Shown here piece after piece: positions 8,516-16,838 of a stretch of 64,000 nt of DNA. The notes beneath the pieces were generated by a model. The model saw only the letters and a list, made by a program, of their open reading frames with translations, had not been told where the DNA came from and did not search any database. The position numbers were made by a program, and so were the translations under genes. The DNA is from Parageobacillus caldoxylosilyticus NBRC 107762 (GTDB taxonomy: Bacteria; Bacillota; Bacilli; Bacillales; Anoxybacillaceae): assembly GCF_000632715.1 (NCBI RefSeq), contig NZ_BAWO01000013.1, positions 1 to 64,000 of the forward strand. The letters run 5' to 3'. Positions within the stretch are counted from its first letter, which is position 1. Each line of letters starts with the position of its first letter.

Positions 8516-10387
8516 ATGAAAATTACCGATTTACTCACAAAGGAAACGATTATTCTCCATCTTAAAGCGAAAACAAAAGAAGAAGTGATTGACGAACTTG
8601 TCGCAAAATTAAAGGATGCAGAAGTATTAGCGGATGCCCAAGCATTCAAAGAGGCGATTTGGGCGCGCGAAGCGCAAAGCACGACAGGCGTCGGCGATGG
8701 CATTGCCATTCCGCACGCCAAGACGGCGGCAGTAAAACGCCCGGCTGTAGCGTTCGGCCGCTCGAAAGCCGGCATTGATTATGATGCATTAGACGGAAAA
8801 CCGAGCTGCTTGTTTTTTATGATCGCGGCGCCGGAAGGAGCGAACAATACCCATTTAGAGGCGCTTGCCCGCTTATCGTCGATGCTGATGGATGCGTCGT
8901 TCCGTGCACAGCTTGAAAGCGCTTCAGACGAAGAAGAAGTGCTTCGCTTGATTGCCGAAAAAGAAGGAGAAGGAGAGACGAAAGCGGAAAAGACCGCTGC
9001 TTCGGCAGCAAAGCGCCCGAAAGTCGTTGCGGTTACTGCGTGTCCAACGGGTATTGCCCACACGTATATGGCAGCCGATGCGTTAAAAGCGCAAGCGGCC
9101 GAAATGAACGTAGACATCAAAGTGGAAACGAACGGCTCTAGCGGAGTGAAAAACGAATTGACCAAACGGGATATTGAAGAAGCGGTGGCGGTCATCGTGG
9201 CGGCGGACAAGCAGGTCGAAATGGAGCGGTTTAACGGAAAACATGTTATCCAAGTGCCTGTGGCACGGGCGATTCGCAAGCCGAAAGAACTAATTGAACA
9301 AGCTCTCCGCCAGGATGCGCCGATTTACCAAGGAAGCAGCGCCAAAGAAACGGCGGGGCAAGGAAAGCCGCGCACCGGGTTTTATAAACATTTAATGAAT
9401 GGTGTTTCCAATATGCTTCCGTTTGTCGTCGGCGGCGGGATTTTAATTGCAATTTCGTTTATTTTTGGCATTAAGGCGTTCGATCCGAAAGATCCGTCGT
9501 ACCACCCAATCGCCAAGGCGCTGATGGATATCGGCGGCGGCAATGCTTTCGCCTTAATGATTCCGGTGCTTGCGGGATTTATTGCGATGAGCATTGCCGA
9601 TCGTCCGGGGTTCGCGCCGGGAATGGTCGGCGGCTTTATGGCGGCTAACGGCGGAGCAGGATTTTTAGGCGGATTAATTGCCGGATTTCTTGCGGGCTAT
9701 TTAGTCGTTGGCTTGAAAAAGCTGTTCAGCCGTCTGCCGCAGCCGCTTGAAGGAATCAAACCAGTCTTGCTTTATCCGCTGTTTGGCATTTTTATTACGG
9801 GAATGATTATGATGTATGTCGTTATTGATCCGGTTAAGGCGATTAATGAAGGATTAAAACATTGGCTCGAACATATGGGAACGGCGAATTTAGTATTGCT
9901 CGGTGCGATTCTTGGCGGCATGATGGCGGTCGATATGGGCGGTCCGATTAATAAGGCAGCGTTTACGTTTGGCATCGCGATGATCGATGCCGGCAACTAT
10001 GCGCCGCATGCGGCGATTATGGCGGGCGGAATGGTGCCGCCGCTAGGGCTCGCGCTGGCGACGACATTCTTTAAAAAGAAATTTACAAAAGCGGAGCGGG
10101 AAGCGGGAAAAACGTGCTACATCATGGGAGCGACCTTTATTACCGAAGGCGCGATTCCATTTGCGGCCGCTGACCCGGTGCGGGTGATTCCGTCTATTAT
10201 TGTCGGTTCCGCGGTAGCCGGAGCGTTGACGATGTTGTTTCATATTGGTCTTCCGGCGCCGCATGGCGGAATTTTCGTCATTCCGATCGTAAAAGGCAGC
10301 GCTTGGCTATATGTATTGGCGATTTTGATCGGCTCGTTTGTCACAGCGCTGATGGTTGGATTGTGGAAGAAAGAAGTGGAAGAATAA
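8516..10387 (+). CDS. fruA: Fructose-specific PTS transporter, IIABC fusion
   Basis: A 623-residue fused phosphotransferase permease that imports fructose and phosphorylates it at C1. The IIA domain (about residues 1-150) has the phospho-acceptor H67 in AIPHAKT; the IIB domain (about 165-270) has C176 in TACPTGIAHTYMAADALK; the IIC membrane domain follows from about residue 290. An Ala/Lys/Glu-rich linker joins IIA to IIB. ATG 8516 follows AAGGGGGATCA; ten upstream codons remain open but lack a ribosome site. It is the last gene of the operon and is closed by a terminator. Confidence 0.96.
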   Translation: MKITDLLTKETIILHLKAKTKEEVIDELVAKLKDAEVLADAQAFKEAIWAREAQSTTGVGDGIAIPHAKTAAVKRPAVAFGRSKAGIDYDALDGKPSCLFFMIAAPEGANNTHLEALARLSSMLMDASFRAQLESASDEEEVLRLIAEKEGEGETKAEKTAASAAKRPKVVAVTACPTGIAHTYMAADALKAQAAEMNVDIKVETNGSSGVKNELTKRDIEEAVAVIVAADKQVEMERFNGKHVIQVPVARAIRKPKELIEQALRQDAPIYQGSSAKETAGQGKPRTGFYKHLMNGVSNMLPFVVGGGILIAISFIFGIKAFDPKDPSYHPIAKALMDIGGGNAFALMIPVLAGFIAMSIADRPGFAPGMVGGFMAANGGAGFLGGLIAGFLAGYLVVGLKKLFSRLPQPLEGIKPVLLYPLFGIFITGMIMMYVVIDPVKAINEGLKHWLEHMGTANLVLLGAILGGMMAVDMGGPINKAAFTFGIAMIDAGNYAPHAAIMAGGMVPPLGLALATTFFKKKFTKAEREAGKTCYIMGATFITEGAIPFAAADPVRVIPSIIVGSAVAGALTMLFHIGLPAPHGGIFVIPIVKGSAWLYVLAILIGSFVTALMVGLWKKEVEE

Positions 10388-10400
10388 CGAAAGGGAAGTC

Positions 10401-10429
10401 GGAGCGGTTAGTTGCCGCTCCATTTTTTT
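10401..10429 (+). terminator. Terminator of the fruRKA operon
   Basis: Seven-base-pair GC-rich stem GGAGCGG / CCGCTCC with a seven-base loop, then ATTTTTTTA, 14 bases after fruA. Confidence 0.9.
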
Positions 10430-10526
10430 ATACAAAAACAATATTTTTATCAAACTTTCATGAAAGAAGGAATGTTTCATGGTACAATAAACGATTGTAA
10501 TATGAAAAAGGAGAGCTTACAAAACT

Positions 10527-11390
10527 ATGAAGACATTTCTCCAGCTGAATACGATATTTATTAGTATATTAATAGAATCTTTGCCATTTGTCGTGCTTGG
10601 CGTGTTCATTTCCGGCATCATTCAAATGTTTGTGACGGAAGAAATGATAGAGAAATGGGTGCCGAAAAATAAGGTGCTGGCTATCATCTATTCAACGCTG
10701 ATCGGTGCGTTGTTTCCTGCCTGCGAATGCGGGATTGTGCCGATTACGCGCCGGCTTGTCGCCAAAGGCGTGCCACTGTATGCCGCGATTCCGTTCATGT
10801 TAACTGGTCCGGTCATTAATCCGGTTGTTTTGTTTTCGACCTATATTGCGTTTGGAAGCAACTGGACGATGGTATTATATCGCTCTATTTTTGCCTGTAT
10901 CGTGGCCATTGTCGTTGGTTTCGTTATCGCTGTCCAATATAAAGAGACTCAATTGCGCCATTTGACGCCGGCTCCGAGCATCGCGGCAAAATCATGGAAA
11001 GAAAAGATTATCGGGACGCTAGAGCATACGATCGAAGAGTTTTTCACGACCGGAAAATATTTAATCATTGGCGCATTTTTCGCTTCAGCGATGCAAACGT
11101 ATGTAAAAACGTCGGCGCTGCTGGCGATTGGTCATGGCAAAGCGTCTTCCGTGCTGGTGATGATGGCGCTGGCCTTTGTCTTGTCATTGTGCTCGGAAGC
11201 GGATGCGTTTATCGCTTCCTCGTTTCAAAATACGTTTCCGTTTAGCGCGCTTGCCGCATTTCTCGTATACGGACCAATGTTGGATATAAAAAACACGCTG
11301 ATGTTGTTGCAGTCGTTTAAAACGCGTTTTGTATTGATGCTCATTTTGTATATTACGATATTCGTATTTATCGGTTCGTTATTGATATAA
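10527..11390 (+). CDS. Permease of the YcgR (DUF318 / PF03773) family
   Basis: A 287-residue integral membrane protein with about eight helices. Family hallmarks are the Cys-containing FPACECGIVPITRRL and the second half-repeat LCSEADAFIASSF. The substrate of these permeases is not established; they are usually paired with a TIGR03943-type partner, as here 14 bases downstream. AAAGGAGAG precedes the ATG at a slightly long spacing. Two half-repeats suggest an internal duplication. A role in transport of a metal or other inorganic solute is only inferred from the His/Cys-rich partner. Confidence 0.8.
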   Translation: MKTFLQLNTIFISILIESLPFVVLGVFISGIIQMFVTEEMIEKWVPKNKVLAIIYSTLIGALFPACECGIVPITRRLVAKGVPLYAAIPFMLTGPVINPVVLFSTYIAFGSNWTMVLYRSIFACIVAIVVGFVIAVQYKETQLRHLTPAPSIAAKSWKEKIIGTLEHTIEEFFTTGKYLIIGAFFASAMQTYVKTSALLAIGHGKASSVLVMMALAFVLSLCSEADAFIASSFQNTFPFSALAAFLVYGPMLDIKNTLMLLQSFKTRFVLMLILYITIFVFIGSLLI

Positions 11391-11404
11391 GGGGGTGAAA
11401 TGGC

Positions 11405-12253
11405 ATGTTGCGCATGTATATTTTGCTCGGATTTACGTTTTTATTCTTTCATTTATATATTACAGGGGAAATAAGCAAATATATTAATATGCGCTATTCG
11501 TATCTATCATTCAGCGCCATCTTTGTTTTTGCCTTGTTGACGATCGTTCAGTTTATTTTCGCAAGCCGGAAAGAAGAACACGTTCACTGCGATGATGACG
11601 AGTGCTGTCACCATCACCATGAAGAACAAGCGCGTTGGAAACGGGTGCTTAACTATATGGTATTTATATTTCCAATTGTATCGGCACTGCTGTTTCCTGT
11701 TGCCACGCTTGATTCAGAGATGGTGAAAGCGAAAGGATTTCATATTCCCAAATTGGCGGCCGACAGCGGTGACCCGTTTGTCCAGCGGCAATTTTTGCGC
11801 CCTGACACCAGCATTTATTACGGAAAAGATGATTATGATGATTTAATGCAAAAGGAATTGAAAAAATACGGGAAAGCATCGCATTTAACACTAGACGACC
11901 AAAATTATTTAAATGTGATGGAGACGATTTATCAATTTCCGGGCCAGTTTGACGATCGGGACATCGAGTTCGATGGATTTGTATACCATGATGAAACGAC
12001 GAAAGACAATCAAGTTTTTGTGCTTCGCTTTGGCATTATTCACTGTGTGGCCGATTCGGGGGTATATGGGCTGTTGACCGAGTTTTCAGAGCAGCCGCGG
12101 CTGAAAAATGATGAATGGATTCATGTCAAAGGAACGCTTTCCACCGTTTATTATCAGCCGTTTCATACGAACATCCCTTATGTGAAAGTGACATCATGGC
12201 AACGGATCAGCGAGCCGAAGGAGCCGTACGTATTTCGCCAATATAATCAGTGA
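11405..12253 (+). CDS. TIGR03943/YcgQ-type partner of the permease
   Basis: A 282-residue protein with two N-terminal helices (about residues 3-20 and 33-52), a cytoplasmic metal-ligand-rich loop containing HVHCDDDECCHHHHEE (about 60-75), a third helix, and a large extracytoplasmic C-terminal domain with VLRFGIIHCVADSGVYGLL. It pairs with the upstream permease and is probably translationally linked, since GGGGGTGA directly follows the permease stop. The Cys/His loop is a likely metal-binding site. Function is otherwise unknown. Confidence 0.75.
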   Translation: MLRMYILLGFTFLFFHLYITGEISKYINMRYSYLSFSAIFVFALLTIVQFIFASRKEEHVHCDDDECCHHHHEEQARWKRVLNYMVFIFPIVSALLFPVATLDSEMVKAKGFHIPKLAADSGDPFVQRQFLRPDTSIYYGKDDYDDLMQKELKKYGKASHLTLDDQNYLNVMETIYQFPGQFDDRDIEFDGFVYHDETTKDNQVFVLRFGIIHCVADSGVYGLLTEFSEQPRLKNDEWIHVKGTLSTVYYQPFHTNIPYVKVTSWQRISEPKEPYVFRQYNQ

Positions 12254-12256
12254 AAG

Positions 12257-12283
12257 GGAGCCGATGGCTAGGCTCCTTTTTTA
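12257..12283 (+). terminator. Terminator after the permease pair
   Basis: Stem GGAGCC / GGCTCC, eight-base loop, then TTTTTT, just after the upstream gene's stop. Confidence 0.8.
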
Positions 12284-12335
12284 CATTGCCCGGAAAGGTT
12301 GCCAACTTGAAATTGGCTTTAACAGGAAGCGTTTT

Positions 12336-13256
12336 TTATGTATCACAGTTGAGCACTTCCCCAAGCTTCAGAAATTTTAAGCGCCGATCATCCAATCCGC
12401 GCCGCTTCCATTCGGCGAATAAGCGGTCGAGCGCTTCTTTCGGCGTATCGTCCGCCAAGCGAAAAGCGCCGTAATGCATGGGAATAAAGAACCCGGCTTG
12501 ACAATCAAGGAAAGCTTGCACGGCTTCTTCGGGAGTAACGTGCTGCGGCCCCATAAACCATTCTGGTTCATACGCGCCGATTGGCAGAAGCGCATAATCA
12601 ATCGAAAAGCGCTCGCCAATCTCACGGAATCCGCGAAAGTAGCCACTATCGCCGGCAAAATAGATGGTCGGCTTCCCATTTGCCTCGATCACCCATCCGC
12701 CCCAGTGCGATGTATTCATATCCCATAGCGTCCGCCTCGTCCAGTGCTGCGCCGGAACAAACGTAAACGTAACGCCATGAAGTTGTTGAGTTTCCCACCA
12801 CGCCAATTCCGTTACCTGTTTGTATCCTCTTCTGCGGAACAGGCGGCCGAGTCCGACCGGCACGAATAGATGAGCATTTCCTTTTAGCTTGCGAATGCTT
12901 GGAAAATGCAAATGATCATAATGGCCGTGGGAGATGAGGACAACATCGACTGGCGGCATTTCACTTAACGGAATGCCTGGTTCGGAAAGCCGCTTTGCCG
13001 TTCCCATCCGTTTGGCCCATACCGGGTCGGTGACAATCGTGATACCGTTCATCTGAATGACAAAGGTCGAATGGCCGACCCAAGATAGCAGCGTGCGGCT
13101 GCGGTTCGTATGAAGCTGTTCGTACTGCGGCACAGCGACACGTGGAACTTGGTAAGATAAATCTTTCTTTTTGCTTTTTCGTTCCTTTTGCCAGCGGCGA
13201 AAATCGGCAAATGATTTTTTCATCGAAACCCCATCTAGATTCTCGTATCTTTTCAT
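12336..13256 (-). CDS. Metallo-beta-lactamase-fold hydrolase (UlaG / NAPE-PLD-like)
   Basis: A 306-residue cytoplasmic metallohydrolase. The dinuclear metal site is visible as SHGHYDHLHFPS (HxHxDH), with later ligands in PAQHWTRR, FAGDSGYFRGF and PMHYGAF. The FAGDSGYF and HW motifs place it in the UlaG/N-acylphosphatidylethanolamine phospholipase D-like branch, but the substrate cannot be told. ATG 13256 follows AAGGTGAGG by seven bases; a GTG four codons upstream lies within that ribosome site and is less likely. Convergent with the upstream permease pair. Confidence 0.85.
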   Translation of the reverse strand: MKRYENLDGVSMKKSFADFRRWQKERKSKKKDLSYQVPRVAVPQYEQLHTNRSRTLLSWVGHSTFVIQMNGITIVTDPVWAKRMGTAKRLSEPGIPLSEMPPVDVVLISHGHYDHLHFPSIRKLKGNAHLFVPVGLGRLFRRRGYKQVTELAWWETQQLHGVTFTFVPAQHWTRRTLWDMNTSHWGGWVIEANGKPTIYFAGDSGYFRGFREIGERFSIDYALLPIGAYEPEWFMGPQHVTPEEAVQAFLDCQAGFFIPMHYGAFRLADDTPKEALDRLFAEWKRRGLDDRRLKFLKLGEVLNCDT

Positions 13257-13352
13257 TTTATTCCTCACCTTTTTTGTGCGCTATAACGCTATAATATAAA
13301 AGTAGCAAAAATCTTTTTTCGAAACAAAATATGTTGTTTGGTGGTGAGTATT

Positions 13353-13754
13353 ATGCTTCGCTCTTTTACCATTCGCACGACGAAACGGGATGAGATGATC
13401 GAAATTACTTCGTTTGTCGCGGAAACAGTTCGTGAGTCAGGCGTAACGGAAGGGGTGGCCATCGTGTATTGCCCGCATACGACAGCGGGAATCACGATTA
13501 ACGAAAACGCCGATCCTGACGTGAAGCGGGATATGATGCGCCGCTTTGACGAAACGTATCCATGGGAGCACCCGCTTGACCGCCATCTGGAAGGAAATAC
13601 GGCTGCGCATATGAAAGCGAGTACAGTCGGTGCGTCGCAGCATGTCATTATTACGGATGGCCGGCTTCTTTTAGGAACGTGGCAGGGAGTTTATTTTTGC
13701 GAGTACGACGGTCCGCGCCAACGCACATTTTATGTGAAAGTTGTGCAAGGGTAA
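13353..13754 (+). CDS. yjbQ: YjbQ family (UPF0047) protein
   Basis: A 133-residue single-domain protein of the conserved YjbQ/UPF0047 family. Hallmarks: [39 protein letters not shown] and the C-terminal [13 protein letters not shown]. Some members have weak thiamine-phosphate synthase activity; the physiological role is not settled. Start is uncertain: two GTG codons (13338, 13341) and ATG 13353 are in frame; ATG is preferred because GGTGGTGAG then acts as ribosome site. Confidence 0.88.
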   Translation: MLRSFTIRTTKRDEMIEITSFVAETVRESGVTEGVAIVYCPHTTAGITINENADPDVKRDMMRRFDETYPWEHPLDRHLEGNTAAHMKASTVGASQHVIITDGRLLLGTWQGVYFCEYDGPRQRTFYVKVVQG

Positions 13755-13837
13755 AAAAGACCAGCCAATGGTGCAAACGGGCACATAAGTTATTTATATA
13801 ACCGTAATATTATTATGTAAACTTTAAAAGAGCAAAG

Positions 13838-13864
13838 AACTAGCCAAAAGCGGCTAGTTTTTTG
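13838..13864 (+). terminator. Terminator after yjbQ, possibly bidirectional
   Basis: Eight-base-pair stem AACTAGCC / GGCTAGTT with loop AAAAGC and a T-run. It lies between convergent genes and could also act, more weakly, on the minus strand. Confidence 0.8.
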
Positions 13865-13918
13865 CTTTACCTTCCAACGTTTCTTTCCTAAAATGGCAGA
13901 GTGCAAGGGGCTGTTTAG

Positions 13919-14668
13919 TTAAGAAAGAGTCGTTAAAATGAGCGGACCGTTTTTGGTGATCGCGATCGTATGTTCATATTGTGCGGAATAGGAGCCATCG
14001 ATTGTCCGCGCGGTCCAGCCGTTTTGGTCCATTTTGCTTTGCCACGCGCCGATGTTGACCATCGGCTCAATGGTGATCACCATTCCTTCTTTTAAGCGCA
14101 TGCCCTTTCCCTTTTCCCCAAAGTGCGGAATATATGGTTCTTCGTGAATCGTCGGCCCGATTCCATGTCCGGTGAAATCGCGGACGACGGAGAAACCGTT
14201 TGCTTCCACATAGGTTTGAATGGCATGGCCGATGTCACCGATCCGGTTGCCGATGACCGCCTGCTCAATCCCTTTGTAGAGCGATTGCTCTGTCACATGA
14301 AGCAATTTTTGCACCTCTTCGCTCACTTTGCCGACGGCATAGGTCCATGCCGAATCGGCAAGGGCGCCATGCAGGTTGACGACAAAATCGATCGTGACAA
14401 TGTCGCCTTCTTTTAACGGCTCGTTGCGCGGAAAGCCGTGGCAAATTTCGTCGTTAATCGAGGCGCATGTCGCATAAGGATATCCGCGATATCCTTTTTG
14501 TTCCGGCGTTGCACCGTGCTTTGCCAAAAATGTTTCCACAAAATGGTCGATTTCCATGGTGGTGATCCCAGGCTCAATGAGCTTGGCGATTTCTTGATGA
14601 CAAGCCGCTAATAATTTTCCTGCTTCGTGCATTAGTTTTATTTCTCTTTCCGTTTTCACATGAATCAT
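13919..14668 (-). CDS. map: Methionine aminopeptidase, type I
   Basis: Removes the initiator Met from nascent proteins; 249 residues, cytoplasmic. Metal ligands are present: the two Asp in TIDFVVNLHGALADSAWT, His in HGIGPTIHEEPY, Glu in ITIEPMV and Glu in QYEHTIAI; substrate His in EICHGFP. The size and MIHVKTEREIKLMHEAGKL start match a stand-alone type I enzyme rather than the copy in the ribosomal protein operon. ATG 14668 follows AAGGGG by eight bases; an upstream ATG at 14686 has no ribosome site. Monocistronic. Confidence 0.94.
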   Translation of the reverse strand: MIHVKTEREIKLMHEAGKLLAACHQEIAKLIEPGITTMEIDHFVETFLAKHGATPEQKGYRGYPYATCASINDEICHGFPRNEPLKEGDIVTIDFVVNLHGALADSAWTYAVGKVSEEVQKLLHVTEQSLYKGIEQAVIGNRIGDIGHAIQTYVEANGFSVVRDFTGHGIGPTIHEEPYIPHFGEKGKGMRLKEGMVITIEPMVNIGAWQSKMDQNGWTARTIDGSYSAQYEHTIAITKNGPLILTTLS

Positions 14669-14743
14669 GCCAAATCCCCTTTTCATTCATATTTGCTGAC
14701 TGTGATGTCGCAAGTCTATTGTGTATTGTAGCAGAAAAACGAC

Positions 14744-14926
14744 ATGGAAATAAATAAAAGGAATTGTCAACACGCAATTATTGACGGCATAGAGATCGAC
14801 ACCAAATCGTTATATGAAGCGGCAAGCCCAGCGCAGGAAAAAATGTTTGCCGCAGCTCTGCAAATGGTTCAACTGCTGAAAACGCTAATTGCCGAGAAGG
14901 ATGAACAATTGAATGCTGTAAAATAG
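14744..14926 (+). CDS. Small hypothetical protein, doubtful
   Basis: A possible 60-residue product containing IIDGIEIDTKSLYEAA and an amphipathic helix AAALQMVQLLKTLIAEKDEQ. The composition is protein-like but no ribosome site precedes ATG 14744, and the gene is not recognised. It may be an expressed small protein or a remnant, since the sequence downstream is non-coding. Confidence 0.35.
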   Translation: MEINKRNCQHAIIDGIEIDTKSLYEAASPAQEKMFAAALQMVQLLKTLIAEKDEQLNAVK

Positions 14927-15159
14927 GGAACGATCGTTGTGATGATTATGGCATCGCTGGCGGTGCTATATTTGTTTGCGGCGTTTTATCGTTAACATAT
15001 TACGCTGATTGAAGAAAGAACGTTATAAGCAGCAAAAAGCGACTTAACGGTGCAGTTACACATTCATACGAAAGATGAGTTTGCCGGCATCGCCATTTGC
15101 TCATTCATTCGTTTCGGACGATCATTCGACCGGCTGAACAGTTTCAATGGTCATGAAAA
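14927..15159. other. Non-coding or decayed stretch
   Basis: No gene is supported. A very short open frame at 14939-14995 encodes a hydrophobic peptide (SLAVLYLFAAFY), which may be a leftover transmembrane segment, and no ribosome site is seen. Confidence 0.4.
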
Positions 15160-15194
15160 CGGCTATCCATTTTGCGATGGATAGCCGTATTTTT
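15160..15194 (-). terminator. Terminator downstream of the histidine kinase, likely bidirectional
   Basis: Perfect 11-base-pair stem CGGCTATCCAT / ATGGATAGCCG with a six-base loop. T-runs flank it on both strands (TATTTTT on plus, TTTT on minus), so it may serve both directions; the kinase gene ends about 75 bases away on the minus strand. Confidence 0.75.
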
Positions 15195-15266
15195 GTTGCT
15201 ATGCATTTCAGCCGCTGTTCCATTCGCACACTTCTTTTCTGGTAGACATATGTGCGACTTCCAAGT

Positions 15267-16568
15267 TTATAAAACAGCAAAAATCTTTTTTGCTTTCCGA
15301 ACCTCTTGTGGCAAGTGAGAGGAAGAAAGCGGAAGATAGATGGATACTTCGGTTCCTTTATGTACCTCACTTTGAATATGAATTGTTCCATTCATTGATT
15401 CAATAATGCGGTATACGACCATCATTCCTAACCCGGTGCCTTTAATCTCTTTCGTCGTAAAATACGGTTCCCCGAGCCGCTCCATTTGTTCTTTTGTCAT
15501 GCCGACGCCGGTATCGGAAATGCGGATTAGCACGCGCCGCTTTTCAATCGAAACGTAAATTTGCAGCACACCGCCGTTCGGCATCGCCTCAATTGCGTTT
15601 TTCATAATGTTGAGCAAACATTGACGGAATTTCTCGCGCTCTCCTATGATCGAAAACGGCGCTAATGTCGCTCGCACTTCCACGCTGTTCATATTGGCGA
15701 GCGGGCGTATAAAATCAATCACGCGTTCGATTTCCGTTTTGACATTCAACTTTTCCACTGTTTCAGGAGCCGGTTTGGCGAATGTCAAGTAATCGGTAAT
15801 AATCGCTTCGGCGCGATCTAACTCTTCGATCGCGATTCGCGCATATTGCCTCCGTTTTTCCGGCGAAAGATGGTGTTGCTCCAGCAATTGCATAAACCCG
15901 CGCGCGGCTGTGAGCGGATTCCGGATTTCGTGGGAAATGGAGGCGGCCAGATGGCTTACCGCTTCCATTTTTTCCGCGCGGATCATCCGTTTTCGCAAGG
16001 CGATATTGTGGTAAACCATCTCTTTTAAAGAACAGGCGATGAACATACATATTGGCTGAACGAGCAAATAGGTCAAGGAAAGGAGAACAGACGGTGACGG
16101 AATGCCATGAAATAATTCGGCCAGTCCGATCGTTATAATCCCGGAAAATGCAGATAGCGCAGTTGCCAGCGATATACGGTGTTTGGACGGAAGCTGCAAA
16201 AACTTTTTTGACAATACGATACTGGTTCCCATAACGAGGACGGAAGTAACAGCGGTGACAAAAAATCCCACCCCCTCAAATAAAGAACGATAACCAATCG
16301 TTACTAGACAGAGAAAGGCGCTTGTTGCTATTCCTCTATATAAACTTCCTAGCCAAAGCGGGATTTGGCGCAAGTCGAAGATAGACACTTTATCAGCGCC
16401 GACAGGAATAGTAATACATAGGATAATGACAAAGGAATAAAAGATGGTAAGCAAATGTTGTTTAATATGTTTTGGCACTTTTCGTTGTTCGATCCAAATT
16501 GGAATAGTAAAAATAGGAAGAAGGATAAAAAACAAATTTAACAAAAAATCTTTTACAATATTAAGCAT
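15267..16568 (-). CDS. Orphan sensor histidine kinase, KinB-like
   Basis: A 433-residue membrane kinase. Residues 1-190 hold about six closely spaced helices with short loops, so sensing is probably within or near the membrane. The H-box is HLAASISHEIRNPLTAARGF; the ATPase domain has N-box CLLNIMKNAIEAMPNGG, G1 RISDTGVGM and G2 TTKEIKGTGLGMMVVYRI. Architecture and size resemble KinB-type sporulation kinases, which phosphorylate Spo0F; no response regulator lies nearby, which fits. ATG 16568 follows AGAAGGTG by six bases; a GTG three codons earlier overlaps that site. The exact Kin paralogue cannot be named. Confidence 0.85.
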   Translation of the reverse strand: MLNIVKDFLLNLFFILLPIFTIPIWIEQRKVPKHIKQHLLTIFYSFVIILCITIPVGADKVSIFDLRQIPLWLGSLYRGIATSAFLCLVTIGYRSLFEGVGFFVTAVTSVLVMGTSIVLSKKFLQLPSKHRISLATALSAFSGIITIGLAELFHGIPSPSVLLSLTYLLVQPICMFIACSLKEMVYHNIALRKRMIRAEKMEAVSHLAASISHEIRNPLTAARGFMQLLEQHHLSPEKRRQYARIAIEELDRAEAIITDYLTFAKPAPETVEKLNVKTEIERVIDFIRPLANMNSVEVRATLAPFSIIGEREKFRQCLLNIMKNAIEAMPNGGVLQIYVSIEKRRVLIRISDTGVGMTKEQMERLGEPYFTTKEIKGTGLGMMVVYRIIESMNGTIHIQSEVHKGTEVSIYLPLSSSHLPQEVRKAKKIFAVL

Positions 16569-16729
16569 TACTTGCACCTTCTTTCGCGTAAATACGGTAC
16601 TTTCAGGGCAAATTCAACAATTACTGCTAATATACAACATTGTAAACAGAAAAAGTGTCGGATGTTAAGGGCGAATTCATAGTGTTTTTTTGACATAAAT
16701 CTTCGTTTTTCAACAAAAAATGGATAGGC

Positions 16730-16758
16730 CTTCCATACTGATTTTCATAGTATGAAAG
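16730..16758. repeat. Imperfect inverted repeat in the kinase/protease intergenic region
   Basis: Arms CTTCCATACT and AGTATGAAAG (one mismatch) around a nine-base loop, followed by a T-rich run on the plus strand. It could be an operator or a weak terminator. Confidence 0.4.
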
Positions 16759-16783
16759 ACTCTGTTTATTTTTTAGACTATTA

Positions 16784-16803
16784 TATATTATTTTAATAAT
16801 ATA
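16784..16803. promoter_or_regulatory. AT-only hyphenated palindrome upstream of the M6 protease
   Basis: Perfect nine-base arms TATATTATT and AATAATATA separated by TT, 23 bases ahead of the protease ribosome site. Secreted protease genes of bacilli are controlled by several transition-state regulators; this palindrome is a candidate operator, but none can be assigned. Confidence 0.4.
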
Positions 16804-16838
16804 AATTATCTTAAAATATGACTTTAGGAGGGATCATT

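Noticed and set aside
10480-10510. Possible Zur box upstream of the permease pair
   Set aside because: The sequence ACGATTGTAATATG has only partial similarity to one half of the Zur palindrome, with no matching second half.
15769-16050. Antisense frames within the histidine kinase
   Set aside because: Overlap the conserved H-box region on the opposite strand; no coding evidence.
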